Positions 23,201-34,600 of a DNA stretch of 64,000 nt are shown piece by piece. The stretch's first letter is position 1. Each line of letters opens with the position of its first letter. Below the pieces are notes generated by a model. It made no database searches. It was not told the DNA's origin and worked only from the letters and a program-made list of their open reading frames with translations. A program made the position numbers and the translations under genes. Source of the stretch: Asterias rubens (taxonomy: Eukaryota > Echinodermata > Asteroidea > Forcipulatida > Asteriidae); the NCBI RefSeq assembly GCF_902459465.1, contig NC_047062.1, positions 20,419,703 to 20,483,702 of the forward strand. Direction: 5' to 3'.

Positions 23201-26200
23201 GAGAGGTTGATGGTATAAAACATTGTGAGAAACGGCTCCCTCTGAAGTGACATAGTTTTCGAGAAAGAAGTAATTTTCCACAAATTTGATTTTGAAACCT
23301 CAAGTTTAGAACTTGAGGTCTCGAAATCAAGCATCTGAACGCACACAACTTCGTGTGACAAGGGTGTTTTTTTATTCATTATTATCTTGCAACTTCGACG
23401 ACCGATCGAGCTCAAATTTTCATAGGTTTGTTATTTTATGCATATGTAGAGATACACCAAGTGTGAAGACTAGTCTTTGACAATTACCAATAGTGTCCAC
23501 TGCCTTTAAGCTCCATCTGTTATCTAGATTGTTGACATACTTGTTGAAATGTCCCTCACTAGGTGCCCACGATAACCATCGATGGTAAAGAAGTCCCCTA
23601 CTATGAGGTCTTAATGGACAGTGGTACCCCGTGTGATCTCCGTGGTAACATTCCTCGCCTGACAAGGGTGCGCTACATCTGTGAAACCATGGGAAGGAAC
23701 GAGATGTTCACAATTAAAGAGACGTCAACGTGTGAATATGAGGCTGTTATACTCACACCAAATCTTTGCAGTCATCCTCTGTACAAGTAAGCTTTTTTGT
23801 GAGCTTCTTTTCCAAATAGTTTGTTAAACCTTCTTGCTTTCCGGAACCTTTGCCAAGATAGTTTACCAAACTTTCAGAACTATTCAGTGGAACAACTTTA
23901 TGCTAACATATCTTGCTGTACCATGTGATATAATATTGCATGCTGAATGCTGCATGACAATTGGAGGGTTATTAGGGGAAATTAGAACATGTTAAACACA
24001 TTAGAACATTTTGAAAAAATTAACTAACATGCTCTGTAAATTCGGTTCTACAAAATGACAGATTGTGTGAGTTCACAAAGTAAAAGGATAACCACACAAT
24101 TTCAAGGGATATTTGTGTGAATCATTATAGTCCACTTATACAAAATGTTTCCAACCGTATTCATTTCCTCACAAAGGCCTTTATAGCTCAAAGTGCCCAA
24201 TCTGAAGGGATTTGTTCTGAGGTCATAAATGTCTGAATGTTTGTTTCTTTAAATTGAATACAGGATGAGAGTGACACCCATAAATTCTATCAATTGCCAC
24301 GCCATGAATGGTTCCCCAACGAGACCAATTGGTTATGAACAACTGTACAGAGATACAAGCAGCAGAACGCAGTTCTCATCCTCAAAGGTGAATCTCATAA
24401 TTACTGCCTCTTATGTTATTTGGATCTAAAAAGTTCAGGGTTTTAACGGACCAGAAAGTTAGTTTGACAAGATGTCCATTAGCCTCTTTGAGACATTGCG
24501 GACACTATAGGAGTGCACTGCATGGTTTGGGTGTATACAGGCAAATTTACCCAAACCTATTAGAGTTATAGTATTGTGTCCACCATATCTCAAAATAGTC
24601 TGCAAGAGTTGCGCGCTACTCGGACAAATACTTAATTGCTGTACGAAGTCAAATTTTCTCTTTATAGGAACACGTTGCCTCGGATCGGTCGAGTTGGTCT
24701 ATAAAAAGCGTTTGTAACCGTTTGTTATAAAATGCATATGATTGGCAAGATGTTTTAAAAGTAGAATACAATGATCCACACAAACATGCCTCGAAATTGT
24801 TTTCCTTTTACGGTAGGCCATTTATGGGAGTCAAATTTTTGACTCCCTTAAACGGCTGACCATGTTTGTTCGCAAAGTAAAAGAAAAACCACGCAATTTC
24901 GAGGCAAATTTGTGTGGATCATTGTATTCTACTTTTAAAACATCTTTCCAATCATATGCATTTTATAACAAACGGTTACAAACGCTTTTTATAGACCAAC
25001 TCGTCCGATCCAAGGCAACGTGTTCCTTGAAGTTCTTTGTAAACAAAATTACATCTAGACAACACAATGGATGTCCGGGGTGGATATTCATTTCAGCTCT
25101 CCGACTAACAGCAAAATAATAAAGGGTGCTCCAAAATGATTGTGGGAGTAAAAACCGCCCGCCGTAAGGCAGAACGATTTGGCTTGTGTACACGTCATCC
25201 AACATGTAAACTGGTTAATTTTTGTATTATTTATTCTTGAAATAAGTACATTGTTTCATTTAATCTTGGTAGGCCTATAAGTACATTGTATTTATCAGCA
25301 TTTATCTGATTTACATACAGGTAAGGACCACTGTGACCACAACTACAACCCCAACACCTCAAGAGAAGTCTGCAGCTGCAGCAGCTAAGCAACGGTTACC
25401 CAGACCCATCCTTGTAGACAAACAAATATTACAGGACTTCTTAAATGGGGACTACTGTCTTCATGGGGTGAGTTATGTGTCATGCAAATTTACACTGTGT
25501 TTGAGACCCTCCAATTGCAATGTTTGTCAATATCAAAAACGATTTTTGATGACTAAACATTTCAAATATATGGTCTGCTTTTTGGGGGCAGAGAACTTGA
25601 GACTAAACATTTCAAATATACTATGGTCTGTGCACTTTGGGGGGCAGAGAACTTGTATTTTATTCCCCAGTTTTGACAAAACAGCATTGAATTTATCAGG
25701 ACTCTATCTGTTGCGAAAGGAAGTGCATCACAAAACCAAACTTGACCGTGGAGCCCCTCTCAAGTCTCAAAAGAGGATTATGATCGATGAAAACAAAACT
25801 ACTTTCTACCAAAAGCTCACTGATAGCAGTTCCAGTCCTCCAGGAAATATTTCTGTTTACGATACACCTCTCGCTGGTGCTGTATTCTGATTGGCTGAAA
25901 CACTGTCTTTTCGGGTTCAAACATAAGTGCATGAATTTGCACCGGCAGAAACTAGATTTGCATCAAGACATGTTAATGGATATGTTTATTTTCACATAAT
26001 TTGAACATGAACACAATATCAGTGATCAAAGTTAAATCACTTTTTGATTTAAGCACTAAAATGGTGGCTCTTATTTGGTTCAAAATCAGAGGTTGGTTGA
26101 ATGGTATATTTTTTAAAGTATAGGGCAGAAAATTATTTTCAAAAACCAGTCCTAATTTATTATATTGCATTCTCGATTTTACTCTCAATCTAGGGCACAG

Positions 26201-28609
26201 GATGGTGGAGATATGAATTCTGTTATGGAAAATTTGCACAGCAATATCATGAGGTAAAGTAGCGTTGTTTTTTTATGCTGTTTGTTTGAAATTGTTCATA
26301 CTTGAAGTCTGTATTTATAGTTCTTGAGCAATGGTGGATTCAGATGTGCTAAAGTAGTAATATTTCTATGAATTGTTTTCTTTCATTGTAGGATAGAAAT
26401 GGAAGAACTGTTATACTTCTTGGGTCTTGGAAAATGGAAGAACACAAAGCATGGTGGACTAAAGAGAAAAAAGCAGTTGGTACAAAGTAAGTCACACCTC
26501 ACTAACAGTTCTGCATTTTCCTTCTTGAGAGGGTAAGGCCAATTTCATGTCTGTGAGAAAATATGAGTAGGCACTCGCTGTGATTTGCAGAACCTTGACC
26601 GTAAACCACGGCTAATTATCTGCCATGGTGTGCTGGTCACTGCTGGAATCTCAGAATTCTTGAACTTGCATTAATTGAGCCAACTGCAATATTGTTAGCC
26701 CTGTCACATTTGTACAACAACAGGACAAAAGTCTGGAAATATAAAGGGATATTATGAGGCATGATTGCGAGTGTCCCTCTTTGTATGGGTGAAACAAAGC
26801 ATAGTACAGTAGGTGTATGCCTGTGCCCGTTACACAGCAGAATGTCCGGTTGATGTATTCACGTCAGGCATGTCAGGCGCAATCAAATTGAGGGCACTCC
26901 AAAGTTGTTCTGGTCGTAGTAAGCTGTCCATCATAGGTCAGTCCAGGAAAAATGTGGCGAATAAACCTATTATCTGACTTGAAGTGGTTAAGATATTTAC
27001 CTCTTAAGTACATTATTCAGAATATTTATTTAGGTTCTATATACACAGATGTGTGTTAGCACTGTATTCTCGGTACTTTCCCGAGTATTCTCGGTACTTT
27101 CCCGAGTTCTGTGTAAAAATCACTTGGGTGGGATTCAAACCTAAGACCTTGCAATTCTACAGCAGTGTCATACCAAATAGACCATCGAGATTGCCAGGTA
27201 GCTAGAGGCAGTTTGAATCCTATGTTTTAGCAGCGGGTACTGCAACGATTTAATAGATGTAACATACCTAATGTATTATATGCCTGTAATTTTGTTCACC
27301 GAACTCGAGAACGTACTGAGTGTACTGTGCTAACACACATCGGTGTATATGGGTGAAACGAAAATTAATATTCTTTATCCTTGATGCAAAATTAACATCT
27401 ACTGCATTATTCAGGTTGATAAAAACCTTTCATTCAAGACTGTTTTTGAGATCCTTCATTCCTCAACTGATTGAACCCGTTTCCTCTTTATCCTAGGAGT
27501 GTAACCCATTTATACAGCAATGGAGATGTGTGTGACATCACAGGAAAGCACAGAGTGGCACAGGTCAAGTTAAAATGCAAAGAAGACATGCAACCAACGG
27601 CGGTCACAATCTACTTAGCAGAACCCAAGGATTGCGAATATGTACTTGGGGTAAGCCTCGAAACCAACCTGAACAGAGTAACATTTTCAGCATAACTTTT
27701 CACAGATTTGCACTCTGCGCACATGGGATAAATTTGGTCATGCTGTGAAACTTCCTTTGAAAATATTTTGCTTGAAATGCGGTTGTTTCTGAGAAATGAG
27801 TATAATAAATAATTTTAATTTTATTAAGTCAAAAACTCAATGTGTGACAACACTACGAAAATGCTTACATTGACAGTTTGGTAATGGTTACTAAATACGA
27901 TCGCCTGTTTTGCCATTCTTGTCTGAAAATAGTATCTTACATGCCCCCATAAGATAATGCTATTTGTCACAACAAGTAAACAAAAAATTGCAGTTGGATA
28001 TAAAGTTGCAAGCAATTTTTTTTTAAATTTGTTGTCAAAGGAAAAAGAAACTCTAGAGAAGCAAAGGAAAATTTTGTAAAAGTTCATTGCTTTAGCCAGA
28101 TCCAGTCACATTAGTCACATTTACTATTAAAGGGTCTATGTAACTTTTGTAGGACAAAAAACACAATGTCCACAGATTTAAACTAAACTTACACAGTTTG
28201 AAGATAATGATAGTAGAAAGCTTCCCTGAAAATATTACCATGGGTAAAACAATGTTATAAAAATAATTTTTGTCTCATGAGACGAAAATTATTTTAATCA
28301 TTTACAAACGTATTTTTATTACATTGTTGTACTCATTTCTCAAAAACTACAGCACCTCAGTTAGTAATATTTGAAGGGAAGCTTTCCACTATCATTATCT
28401 TCATCAAACCCTGTAAGTTTAATGTAAATCTATGGACATTTTGAAAAAGTACCCAAATCCTTTAAAGTCGAGAAATAACTATTTGTTTTCCTATCTTGCA
28501 GGTGGATTCTCCTATAATATGCTCTTTATTAGATACAGCAGATGAATATGGAATATTGCATCCAGTCGCCTCTGATGACAAGTCAACCCCCTCAACAAGG
28601 AAGCCATGA
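17221..28609 (+). CDS. ERLEC1: ERLEC1, endoplasmic reticulum lectin 1 (11 coding exons)
   Basis: ERLEC1 (XTP3-B) is an ER-lumen lectin with two MRH (mannose-6-phosphate-receptor-homology) domains. It binds trimmed N-glycans and works with the HRD1-SEL1L complex in ER-associated degradation. Coding exons: 17221-17358, 17931-18101, 20018-20095, 22464-22574, 23563-23786, 24264-24387, 25321-25467, 26194-26253, 26392-26486, 27497-27650 and 28502-28609. They join in frame to about 469 residues, against 483 in human from memory. Residues 10-27 are a hydrophobic signal sequence. Recognisable blocks are [86 protein letters not shown] and [17 protein letters not shown]. Cysteines and the repeated E-C-GK--QYHE pattern of both MRH domains are present. 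The start ATG has A at -3 and G at +4. The exon 1 acceptor at 17187 means a 5' UTR exon lies further upstream. Introns are packed with repeats. Confidence 0.95.
17391..17755 (+). repeat. GTGGACACTAT-family MITE, copy 2
   Basis: Lies in ERLEC1 intron 1, only about 30 bases after the exon 1 donor. Full length apart from a short deletion in the right half. Confidence 0.85.
18340..18405 (-). repeat. tRNA-like SINE fragment
   Basis: Read on the minus strand the segment has GCTCAGTTGGTAG (A-box like) and GGTCCAAACC in place of a B box. It is a degenerate tRNA-derived piece in ERLEC1 intron 2. Confidence 0.4.
18732..19041 (+). mobile_element. tRNA-derived SINE with a near-intact tRNA-like head
   Basis: Positions 18733-18804 fold like a tRNA. 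GTGTCAT pairs with the 3' GTGACAC, the A box TGGCCTAGTGG is at 18739, and the T arm CGGGTTCGAATCCCGG contains a perfect B box. The anticodon arm is degraded and a conserved SINE body follows (TGTCCTTGAGCAAGATACTT), so this is a SINE rather than a tRNA gene. The tail ends near 19041 (GCGCATTGATACGG, ATTGTAAG). It sits in ERLEC1 intron 2. Confidence 0.75.
19075..19345 (-). repeat. tRNA-like repeat, relative of the element at 27033
   Basis: On the minus strand the segment reads TAGTTGGTAAGACACTG and then GGTTCAAATCCCATCC, which are A-box and B-box like. The words TGTGTTAGCAC and TTTTAGCAGCGGGTACTGCA are shared with the better preserved element at 27033-27352. Confidence 0.55.
19385..19980 (+). 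repeat. GTGGACACTAT-family MITE, copy 3, split by a LINE
   Basis: Starts GTTAAAGGCAGTGGACACTA and ends AATAGTGTCCAGTGTCTTTT. It is longer than the other copies because about 200 bases of LINE DNA interrupt it at the word AATGGAGAGCT. Confidence 0.85.
19466..19662 (-). mobile_element. 5'-truncated LINE, C terminus of its ORF
   Basis: On the minus strand a 45-codon frame ends with a cysteine-histidine motif ([16 protein letters not shown]) and then [13 protein letters not shown] and a stop. This is the typical end of reverse-transcriptase ORFs of jockey/CR1-type non-LTR elements. The 3' tail is a (CAAA) repeat, seen as TTGTTTGTTTGTTTG on the + strand. Both sides carry the 11-base word AATGGAGAGCT, a target-site duplication. 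The target is the MITE copy at 19385-19980. Confidence 0.8.
20071..20415 (+). repeat. Three tandem copies of a 116-bp unit holding the end of ERLEC1 exon 3
   Basis: Units start at 20071, 20187 and 20303. Each begins with the last 25 bases of exon 3 (CCATGAAGAGAAAGAGGCTG...), the splice donor AAG|GTAATC, about 40 bases of intron and the left end of the repeat that continues to 20900 (GTGTGGTGAAGAGG). Only the first unit is attached to a full exon. The other two have a donor but no acceptor, so they should stay intronic. The units differ at only a few bases, so the event is young. Confidence 0.92.
20362..20900 (+). repeat. Large hairpin-plus-CCAAT repeat, copy 1
   Basis: Shares its whole length with 40713-41270. 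The first part is a hairpin (GGTTTTCAACTAG ... CTAGTTGAAAACC, with AGGCCTGG paired to CCAGGCCT and a GACGAAGTC loop). The second part is GC-richer with CGCGCGTATCGCG, two CCAAT boxes (20750 and 20854, both CCAATAGGAAT) and an E-box CACGTGAC at 20836. It lies in ERLEC1 intron 3. Confidence 0.8.
23124..23509 (+). repeat. GTGGACACTAT-family MITE, copy 4
   Basis: Nearly intact copy with both ends (TTAAAGGCAGTGGACACTAT and ATAGTGTCCACTGCCTTTAA). It ends about 50 bases before ERLEC1 exon 5. Confidence 0.88.
24668..25033. repeat. 366-bp almost perfect hairpin in ERLEC1 intron 6
   Basis: The left arm (GGAACACGTTGCCTCGGATC onward) is repeated as reverse complement in the right arm, ending near 25033 with GGCAACGTGTTCC. 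Arms are about 180 bp. The centre is GGGAGTCAAATTTTTGACTCCC. A second, partly deleted copy lies at 29000-29276. Transcribed as part of ERLEC1 pre-mRNA it would form a very long double-stranded stem. Confidence 0.88.
25550..25655 (+). repeat. Direct duplication of about 54 bp in ERLEC1 intron 7
   Basis: GACTAAACATTTCAAATATA, then TATGGTCTG, TTTTGGGGGCAGAGAACTTG, occurs twice in a row with small differences. It begins about 80 bases after the exon 7 donor. Confidence 0.75.
27033..27352. mobile_element. Element with terminal inverted repeats and a tRNA-like core
   Basis: The ends TATACACAGATGTGTGTTAG and CTAACACACATCGGTGTATA are inverted repeats. Inside, read on the minus strand, are an A-box-like word (TATTTGGTATGACAC) and a B-box-like word (GGTTTGAATCCCACCC). 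A 22-bp word with CTCGGTACTTTCCCGAGT is duplicated in tandem at 27062-27105. The element lies in ERLEC1 intron 9. Confidence 0.65.
28127..28467. repeat. TTAAAGGGTC MITE family, copy 1
   Basis: About 340 bp with ends TTAAAGG and CCTTTAA. The core palindrome TTGTCTCATGAGACGAAAATT is flanked by matching arms (GATAATGATAGTAGAAAGCTT and AAGCTTTCCACTATCATTAT). It ends only about 35 bases before the last ERLEC1 exon. A second copy is inverted at 49134-49499. Confidence 0.8.
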
Positions 28610-28999
28610 ATGTATAGAAAACATCTTATCACAAGAATTGCTCTGAAACCTTAAATAGAGCAGACTCACTTCAAAAGGCTGTCCTTGAATTCTGTACACC
28701 TTGAAGGAGTGTGAACAACGTTTTCCGGCCTCCCAAACAAATTTGAACTTTTTTGCAAGACACGAGTCACGATTTATGTAAACAAACAAACAAACAAAGC
28801 AAACCATGCCCATCCAGTGTGCATAGAAAAGCATGGCTGCTTTTGACTGCTTTTGCTGTAAGATGGGAAGCAGCCATGGTTTTCCATGGTCACTTGCACA
28901 TTTGCTTTATATTGTCTACCCATGATCAGTCACACTTTGGTCGCAAATTGGGTCTCTTGAGTGCCAAACCCCTTTGATCGCCAAACCCCTGTACTTCAG

Positions 29000-29276
29000 T
29001 CTAAGAAAATTTACCTCGAAATTGCGTGGTTTTTCGTTTACTGTGCGAACTAACACGGTCGGCCATTTATGGAGTCAAAATTTGACTCCCATAAATGGCC
29101 GACCGTGTTAGTCGACGAAGTAAAAGGGAAATCGTGCAATTTCGAGGCATGTTTGTGTGGATCATTGTATTCTACTTTTACAGCATCTTTCTACCCATAT
29201 GCATTTTATAACACACGGTTAAAAACGCTTTTCAAAGACAAACTCGACCAATCCAAGGCAACGTGTTCCTTTAATC
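29000..29276. repeat. Partial copy of the 366-bp hairpin family
   Basis: Begins near CCTCGAAATTGCGTGG and is symmetric about GTCAAAATTTGAC near 29072. The right arm is full length and ends GGCAACGTGTTCC. The outer left arm is deleted. It lies in the presumed ERLEC1 3' UTR. Confidence 0.75.
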
Positions 29277-29668
29277 CTTTTATGCACAATTTATTGTAGT
29301 GACAAATTAATCATATGGACACTTTAATGGTTTACTTGATTTTTGCAAATTGTAACCACCCGAATACAGGTCACAAAAGCACCATCAAGAGTCCTCTTTC
29401 CTGTTCTAAAAACTGTGTGGTCGTGCAATCTTTTTATTTCTCGTTTCGCAGCTGTTTTTCTGACAAAAACCAGTCGTTAGCAACTGTTCAGTGCGTGAAA
29501 GAGTAAGTTGAAATCCAAGTCTTCTTATAGTTCGGATGTTATGATCCATGAATGTTTTATGGAGACTGAATACATAGAGTATTCACACTCAAGTCTTGGG
29601 TTGGTTTTCAATCCATGTATTTTTGTAATGCTTTGGGGGGAAAAAGCAGTCTTTCGTGACAGAACTGT

Positions 29669-30053
29669 TTTAAAGACAAGGGACACTATTGGTAATTGTC
29701 TACAACCATTCTTCTCACTTGGTGTATCTCAACATATGCATAAATTAACAAACCTGTGAAAATTTGAGCTCAATTGGTCGTCGAAGTTGCGAGATAATAA
29801 TGAAAGAAAAAACACCCTTGTCAGACAGTTGTGTGCTTTCAGATGCTTCATTTCGAGACCTCAAATTCTAAATCTTGAGGTCTCATAATCAAATTCGTGG
29901 AAAATTACTTCTTTCTCGAAAACTGTGTTACTTCAGAGGGAGCCGTTTCTCACAATGTTTTATACCATCAACAGCTCCCCATTACTTGTTACCAATTAGG
30001 CTTTTATGCTAATAACTATTTTGAGAAATTACCAATAGTGTCCACTGCATTTA
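29669..30053 (-). repeat. GTGGACACTAT-family MITE, copy 5
   Basis: Full-length copy in reverse orientation, from TTAAAGACAAGGGACACTAT to ATAGTGTCCACTGCATTTA, between the ERLEC1 stop codon and its candidate polyadenylation signals. Confidence 0.85.
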
Positions 30054-30306
30054 CACATGCAGAAAACAACAAATGCAAGTGAAAAGTCATGAGTTAATCT
30101 CAATAAGCCATTCGTGAGTTCTATTTTGAATAATGTCTATTGTAACAACTTTATTGGTCACTTGATTCAATATTTTGATCCATATCACAGATTGGAGTCA
30201 GTCTCACTGTTGCATATATCACTTATATGAAATCTCACATTCCTGTAGCCTGATCTGAATCTTACTACTAATGAGCAAGAGTTGGATCCTGCTTTCGCTA
30301 TTAATT

Positions 30307-30524
30307 GGGCCCATCTTCATAAAGCCTGTTAGCACAAAAATTTGCTTAGCATGAAATTTCTTCCTTGGTAAAAACAGGATTACCAACCAAATTTTCATTT
30401 GTTGCATATTGCTTGATACTGGTATTCAGCTGTTGTTTGCTAAATCACGTGGACATTTTGGCTGGTAATCCTAATTTCATGCTAAGCAAATTATTGTGCT
30501 GACAGGCTTTATGAAATTGGGCCC
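30307..30524. repeat. GGGCCC-ended MITE, well-preserved copy
   Basis: Left end GGGCCCATCTTCATAAAGCC, right end GGCTTTATGAAATTGGGCCC. The inner part continues as inverted repeat (GTTAGCACAAAAATTTGCTT against AAGCAAATTATTGTGCTGAC). About 218 bp. Halves or diverged copies lie at 14059, 43158 and 62696. Confidence 0.85.
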
Positions 30525-31033
30525 AGGATTTCACCTGAACTAACTGGGATCTAGATTTCACTACCGTTGACTTCAACCACGCTATCATAGAGTAACATTT
30601 GGGTTACATTCCATTACATTGTATAACACATAACGTCTTACGCATAATCATGTCTTAGATCCCTTGTCTACCAATTGTGAAATTTAAATTCTTTACTACC
30701 TAACAAATTAAGTTTTTAAAAAGTACTTTATGTTCCTTTATTTATCAACTTTTTGTTTTTGTTTACACCCTTTTGTGTGAGGGGGGTGCATGGAATACTG
30801 ACTTGGTCAGGAAGCCAATCCTTACAAATGTTTCTGTAAATTTGGGTTTGGGTTTGATTGTTTCTGTTCTTGAGTTGATCATTAAAGTCTGAGCTATGTT
30901 TTGGCCACCTTAAGTTTCTAAGTGATGTTTTTTTCCGGGGCATTTTGTTTTTATGAATTGTCTGTAATCATGGAAATAACCCGTTCTCCCCCAAAAGCTT
31001 TTGGTATCCTGTGTCATTTTGATATTTAAATTA

Positions 31034-31072
31034 AATAAATGTATGTTATTTTAAAATAAATGGTCCAATAAA
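31034..31072 (+). promoter_or_regulatory. ERLEC1: Cluster of AATAAA words, candidate ERLEC1 3' end
   Basis: Three AATAAA hexamers (31034, 31055, 31067) lie within 40 bases, about 2.4 kb after the ERLEC1 stop and 560 bases before RRP15. If used, the 3' UTR would contain two MITE copies and a hairpin. Nearer weak signals cannot be excluded. Confidence 0.4.
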
Positions 31073-31634
31073 TATAAGTTTTATTGTTTATCATATGTTA
31101 TTTGATGTGTTTATTTGTGTATTTATGTGGTGATTCATTAAACTCTTGGGAAGAAGCCTATACAAAATACAAAACTTGAGGAGCTGGAAGAAATTTGTAT
31201 AAAAAAAAGAGAGGAGAATTTGGAATAGATAATAACATTGGTTAGCATTATATAGTTGTTTTGGGGGCGGGGGGCTTCTTAAAAGTGATTACTAATTCAT
31301 AACTTTGAAATGTTTTGTCAATAGAGAAAAAAAGCTTGTTTGGTACAGAAACCTGAACATTTTTTTAGGAACAGTGAGTTTCGTTTGGGGTGATGGGGAA
31401 ACCATAAAAAAACTTGCATTTTAAACCACAAAAGCTGCATATGTCAGGAATTTTAAGTCGAGGGGGAGGTAATTTTTAAATTTTCTGTTCCAAATGAATC
31501 GGATTTATGAATGAAGATACCTGAGTCAGATGCAAGCAACTAATATCATTTTGTTGAATTAGCGCCCTCTACCTATGACATGAAATACACGCTCAAAAAT
31601 ACAAGTTGACGGCATGCATGGATGTACAAACAAC

Positions 31635-34600
31635 ATGGCGGCCGACACGATGGCACATGGAACGTCGACTGCAGATAATGTGGTTTCGTTTATTTCGTCT
31701 AAAGCTAAAAATACGAGCCAGAAACAAAAGATAAAACAGTTGAAGAGAAGGAGACCGTTTGTAAAGGTTTCGTACGATTCTGGGAGCGATGCTGATGTAG
31801 AAAGTGATGAAGATCATGTGAAAGAAAACGTCATCACAGCCACAGCAGACGGTAGGATTAGTAGGAATTCCGTGTACACAATTAAATTGAATACAAAAAT
31901 ACAATGTTCATGTGTGGGTATGTAGGTCACGGTTTGCAAAGTTGATCAGTCACACATAGTCACAAGCAGAAGCTTGCATTCTTTTTACACTTCTCTTTGA
32001 ATTCTTTTTTTATTCATGGGCACTCAACTGTACTCTATTATTATTATTATTAATTATGTTATTAATAATAATAAAACCATAATATAATAAATAATGTTAG
32101 TGCCATGTTTTGTCACTTGTGGTTTTGTGCTGCTGAGCTGTGTGTGTAGAAAAACATTGACTAAAAAATTAAAAGTTCTGTGTGCTGGCTGGACAGTTTC
32201 CTTGTGTGTGCATTGCGTGATCTAGTACAAACAAGAAGTAGCGATAACGGGTCCTACCACTTGCCGTCATCTCCCTTTGTGCCGTCAACTCCCTGTCAAC
32301 TCAACCAGTACACATTTAAAATCCACAAAAGAGGCATAGAACTGTAAAGTAATTAATGGCACAAATGAGTTGACAGCACAAATGAGTTGACGGCGAGTTG
32401 ACGGCAAGCAGTAGGACCGGCGATAACGTAACCCTCCTCCCAACGGCGTTGCCGGAGGGTTATGACCCATGTTCGAAACGAACTGGACGAAATGGTCAAA
32501 CACATACAATTTTGACAGCTAGTCAACAGGTTTGCTCCATATTTACAACTTTCGAAAATCATGACACAAATTCTATCTAGGAACGCAAACTTGATTCCCA
32601 ATGTCTAATGAATCCTTTCTTAAACACTCAAAACACCATTGAGAAAATATTTTGAAGAAAAGGGACAAAAACCTGTTTAAAAAAAAACTTTTAAAACAAA
32701 ATTATAGAATGTTAGTCCAAATTTTGTTTGCATTGTAAAGAAGGTTTATACTAAGTCTGTCAGTGCGGTGGCACTGGCGTCTTACCGAGCAAGAGTGACA
32801 TAAGAGTAAGACTGAGAAGAGGATTGATAAAGGTCACCTGTTTATAAGCGGGATTACATCTATAATACATGTTTGGTAATAAACACTTTATCTTCTGATA
32901 TTTTTCCACAGAACCTCCATTGAGGAAAAAAGCCAAAACGCCCAGGAAAAAGATAAAACCGAAGTCATCCGCTCTACCAGAAATCAAAGCTGAAGAACTG
33001 AGCAACATCGACGATATTGATGGTGTTGATGATGATGATGATGATTTAGATATTGACGCTGATACTGGTTTTGATATTGATGATGATGATATTGAAGAAG
33101 ACGAAGAGTTCAAAGTCTCCGATCCTGAGTCAGACCCAGAGGAAGTGCCGAGAGTACCGGGCGCAGGATGGGCAGACGCAATGGCTAAGATCCTACAGAG
33201 GGAAATCCCCAAAGAGTCTCCCTCAACCTCAGCTATTTTGTCAAAGTCTAAGGAGTATGAGAAAGCCAAACTACAGGAGGAGGAAGAGTATGCCAAGAGG
33301 AATAAAGTGGTAGGTTCAAATGTTAAGAAATTCTTAAATGCGAGACCTCAACAGTTTTCATGTACAGTAATAAACCACACTGTAAACTGAGTGGGTAAAT
33401 TTGAAATAGTTTTGGGTTGAACAAAGAAGAGAACTTGAACCTGAGACCCTCGGATTAACATGGCCGAGCACCCCCACATTAATTCAATGGTCGCAGGTTC
33501 TAGTTCCAGGTTCTAGTTCCAGGTTCTAGTTCTTTGCTCCAACAATTTTTTCTTTTCTTCAAATATATCCACTTAGGGAAAACAAGTGGATCACAAAACT
33601 GACTTTGATCTTGGAGCCCCTCTTTAAAAACATTTCAGACACCTTTTTTTTCCAGGGAAAGTTATGAGGCTTTCAAACTCAAAACAAACTTCCCCAATCA
33701 TGGAAACTTAAATTTAAGTCCCCATTGCACAGAAATGTAGTTGGAAAAGGGGCCAAAGTTAATCACCATTAAATATTTTCCCTGCAGAAATTGTCAAGAG
33801 ATCAGTGGGAACAGCTTGGCCGAGCCAGACCCAAAGTAACAGATAAAGTTGTTGAAAGGAGACTACAGAGAATAGCAACAAGGTATGTAATTGAACGTAG
33901 GTATTTATGTAGGTAACAACTTTAGCACACAAGTACTAGGCAAGAGTGGCAGGCAAGTATAACCTGCTACACATAGACTGGCATGCTAGTCCACAATTTA
34001 AAAGCCTCCCTGTGCATGTACTTGTATGTTTATTTTACATTTTACAATCCTGTTTGATAAAGTGCCTTGCTCTTGAAAGGACAAAAGTGATGCCACTGTC
34101 AATGCCAGGATTTGAACACTCATCCTGTAATTTACAGAAGTAGAGTCCTATTCCTAGCCTGCTTGTCCATGACAACCTCTGCCTGTCAAAGACATTTTAA
34201 AATATCCAAAAGTTAACATTTTTCTTGGGTAGTCAGAAGCTTCTTGGGGTGATTTGGGGTGGGGGGGGGGGGGAGTGGTGAAGCAAGACCTGTAAACAGT
34301 CTTTGGACCCCTCTGTTTCTCTACTCTTTTGAAATAAACACCCCCATTTTACTTTTTCAGCTTCATAGACCAATCCCTAAAAAGGTTTCCTTACAATTGT
34401 CTCCGTTTACAGAGGTGTCGTCCAGCTCTTCAATGCTGTCAAGAAAGAGCAGAAGCACTCTGGAGAGCCCCAGGAGAAGACTCTCTCTATCTCAGACAGA
34501 CGACGAGCTGAGGAAATAAGATCAGCCAGCGGGAGGGGAAACTTCTTGGACCTACTCAGAGGGACACCAGTTGTTCAGAAGAGGAGCAACCTTCAGAAAA

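Noticed and set aside
25333-25890. 185-codon open frame running past ERLEC1 exon 7
   Set aside because: Only the first 135 bases match ERLEC1. A GT donor at 25468 and the homologous continuation at 26194 show that the rest is intron.
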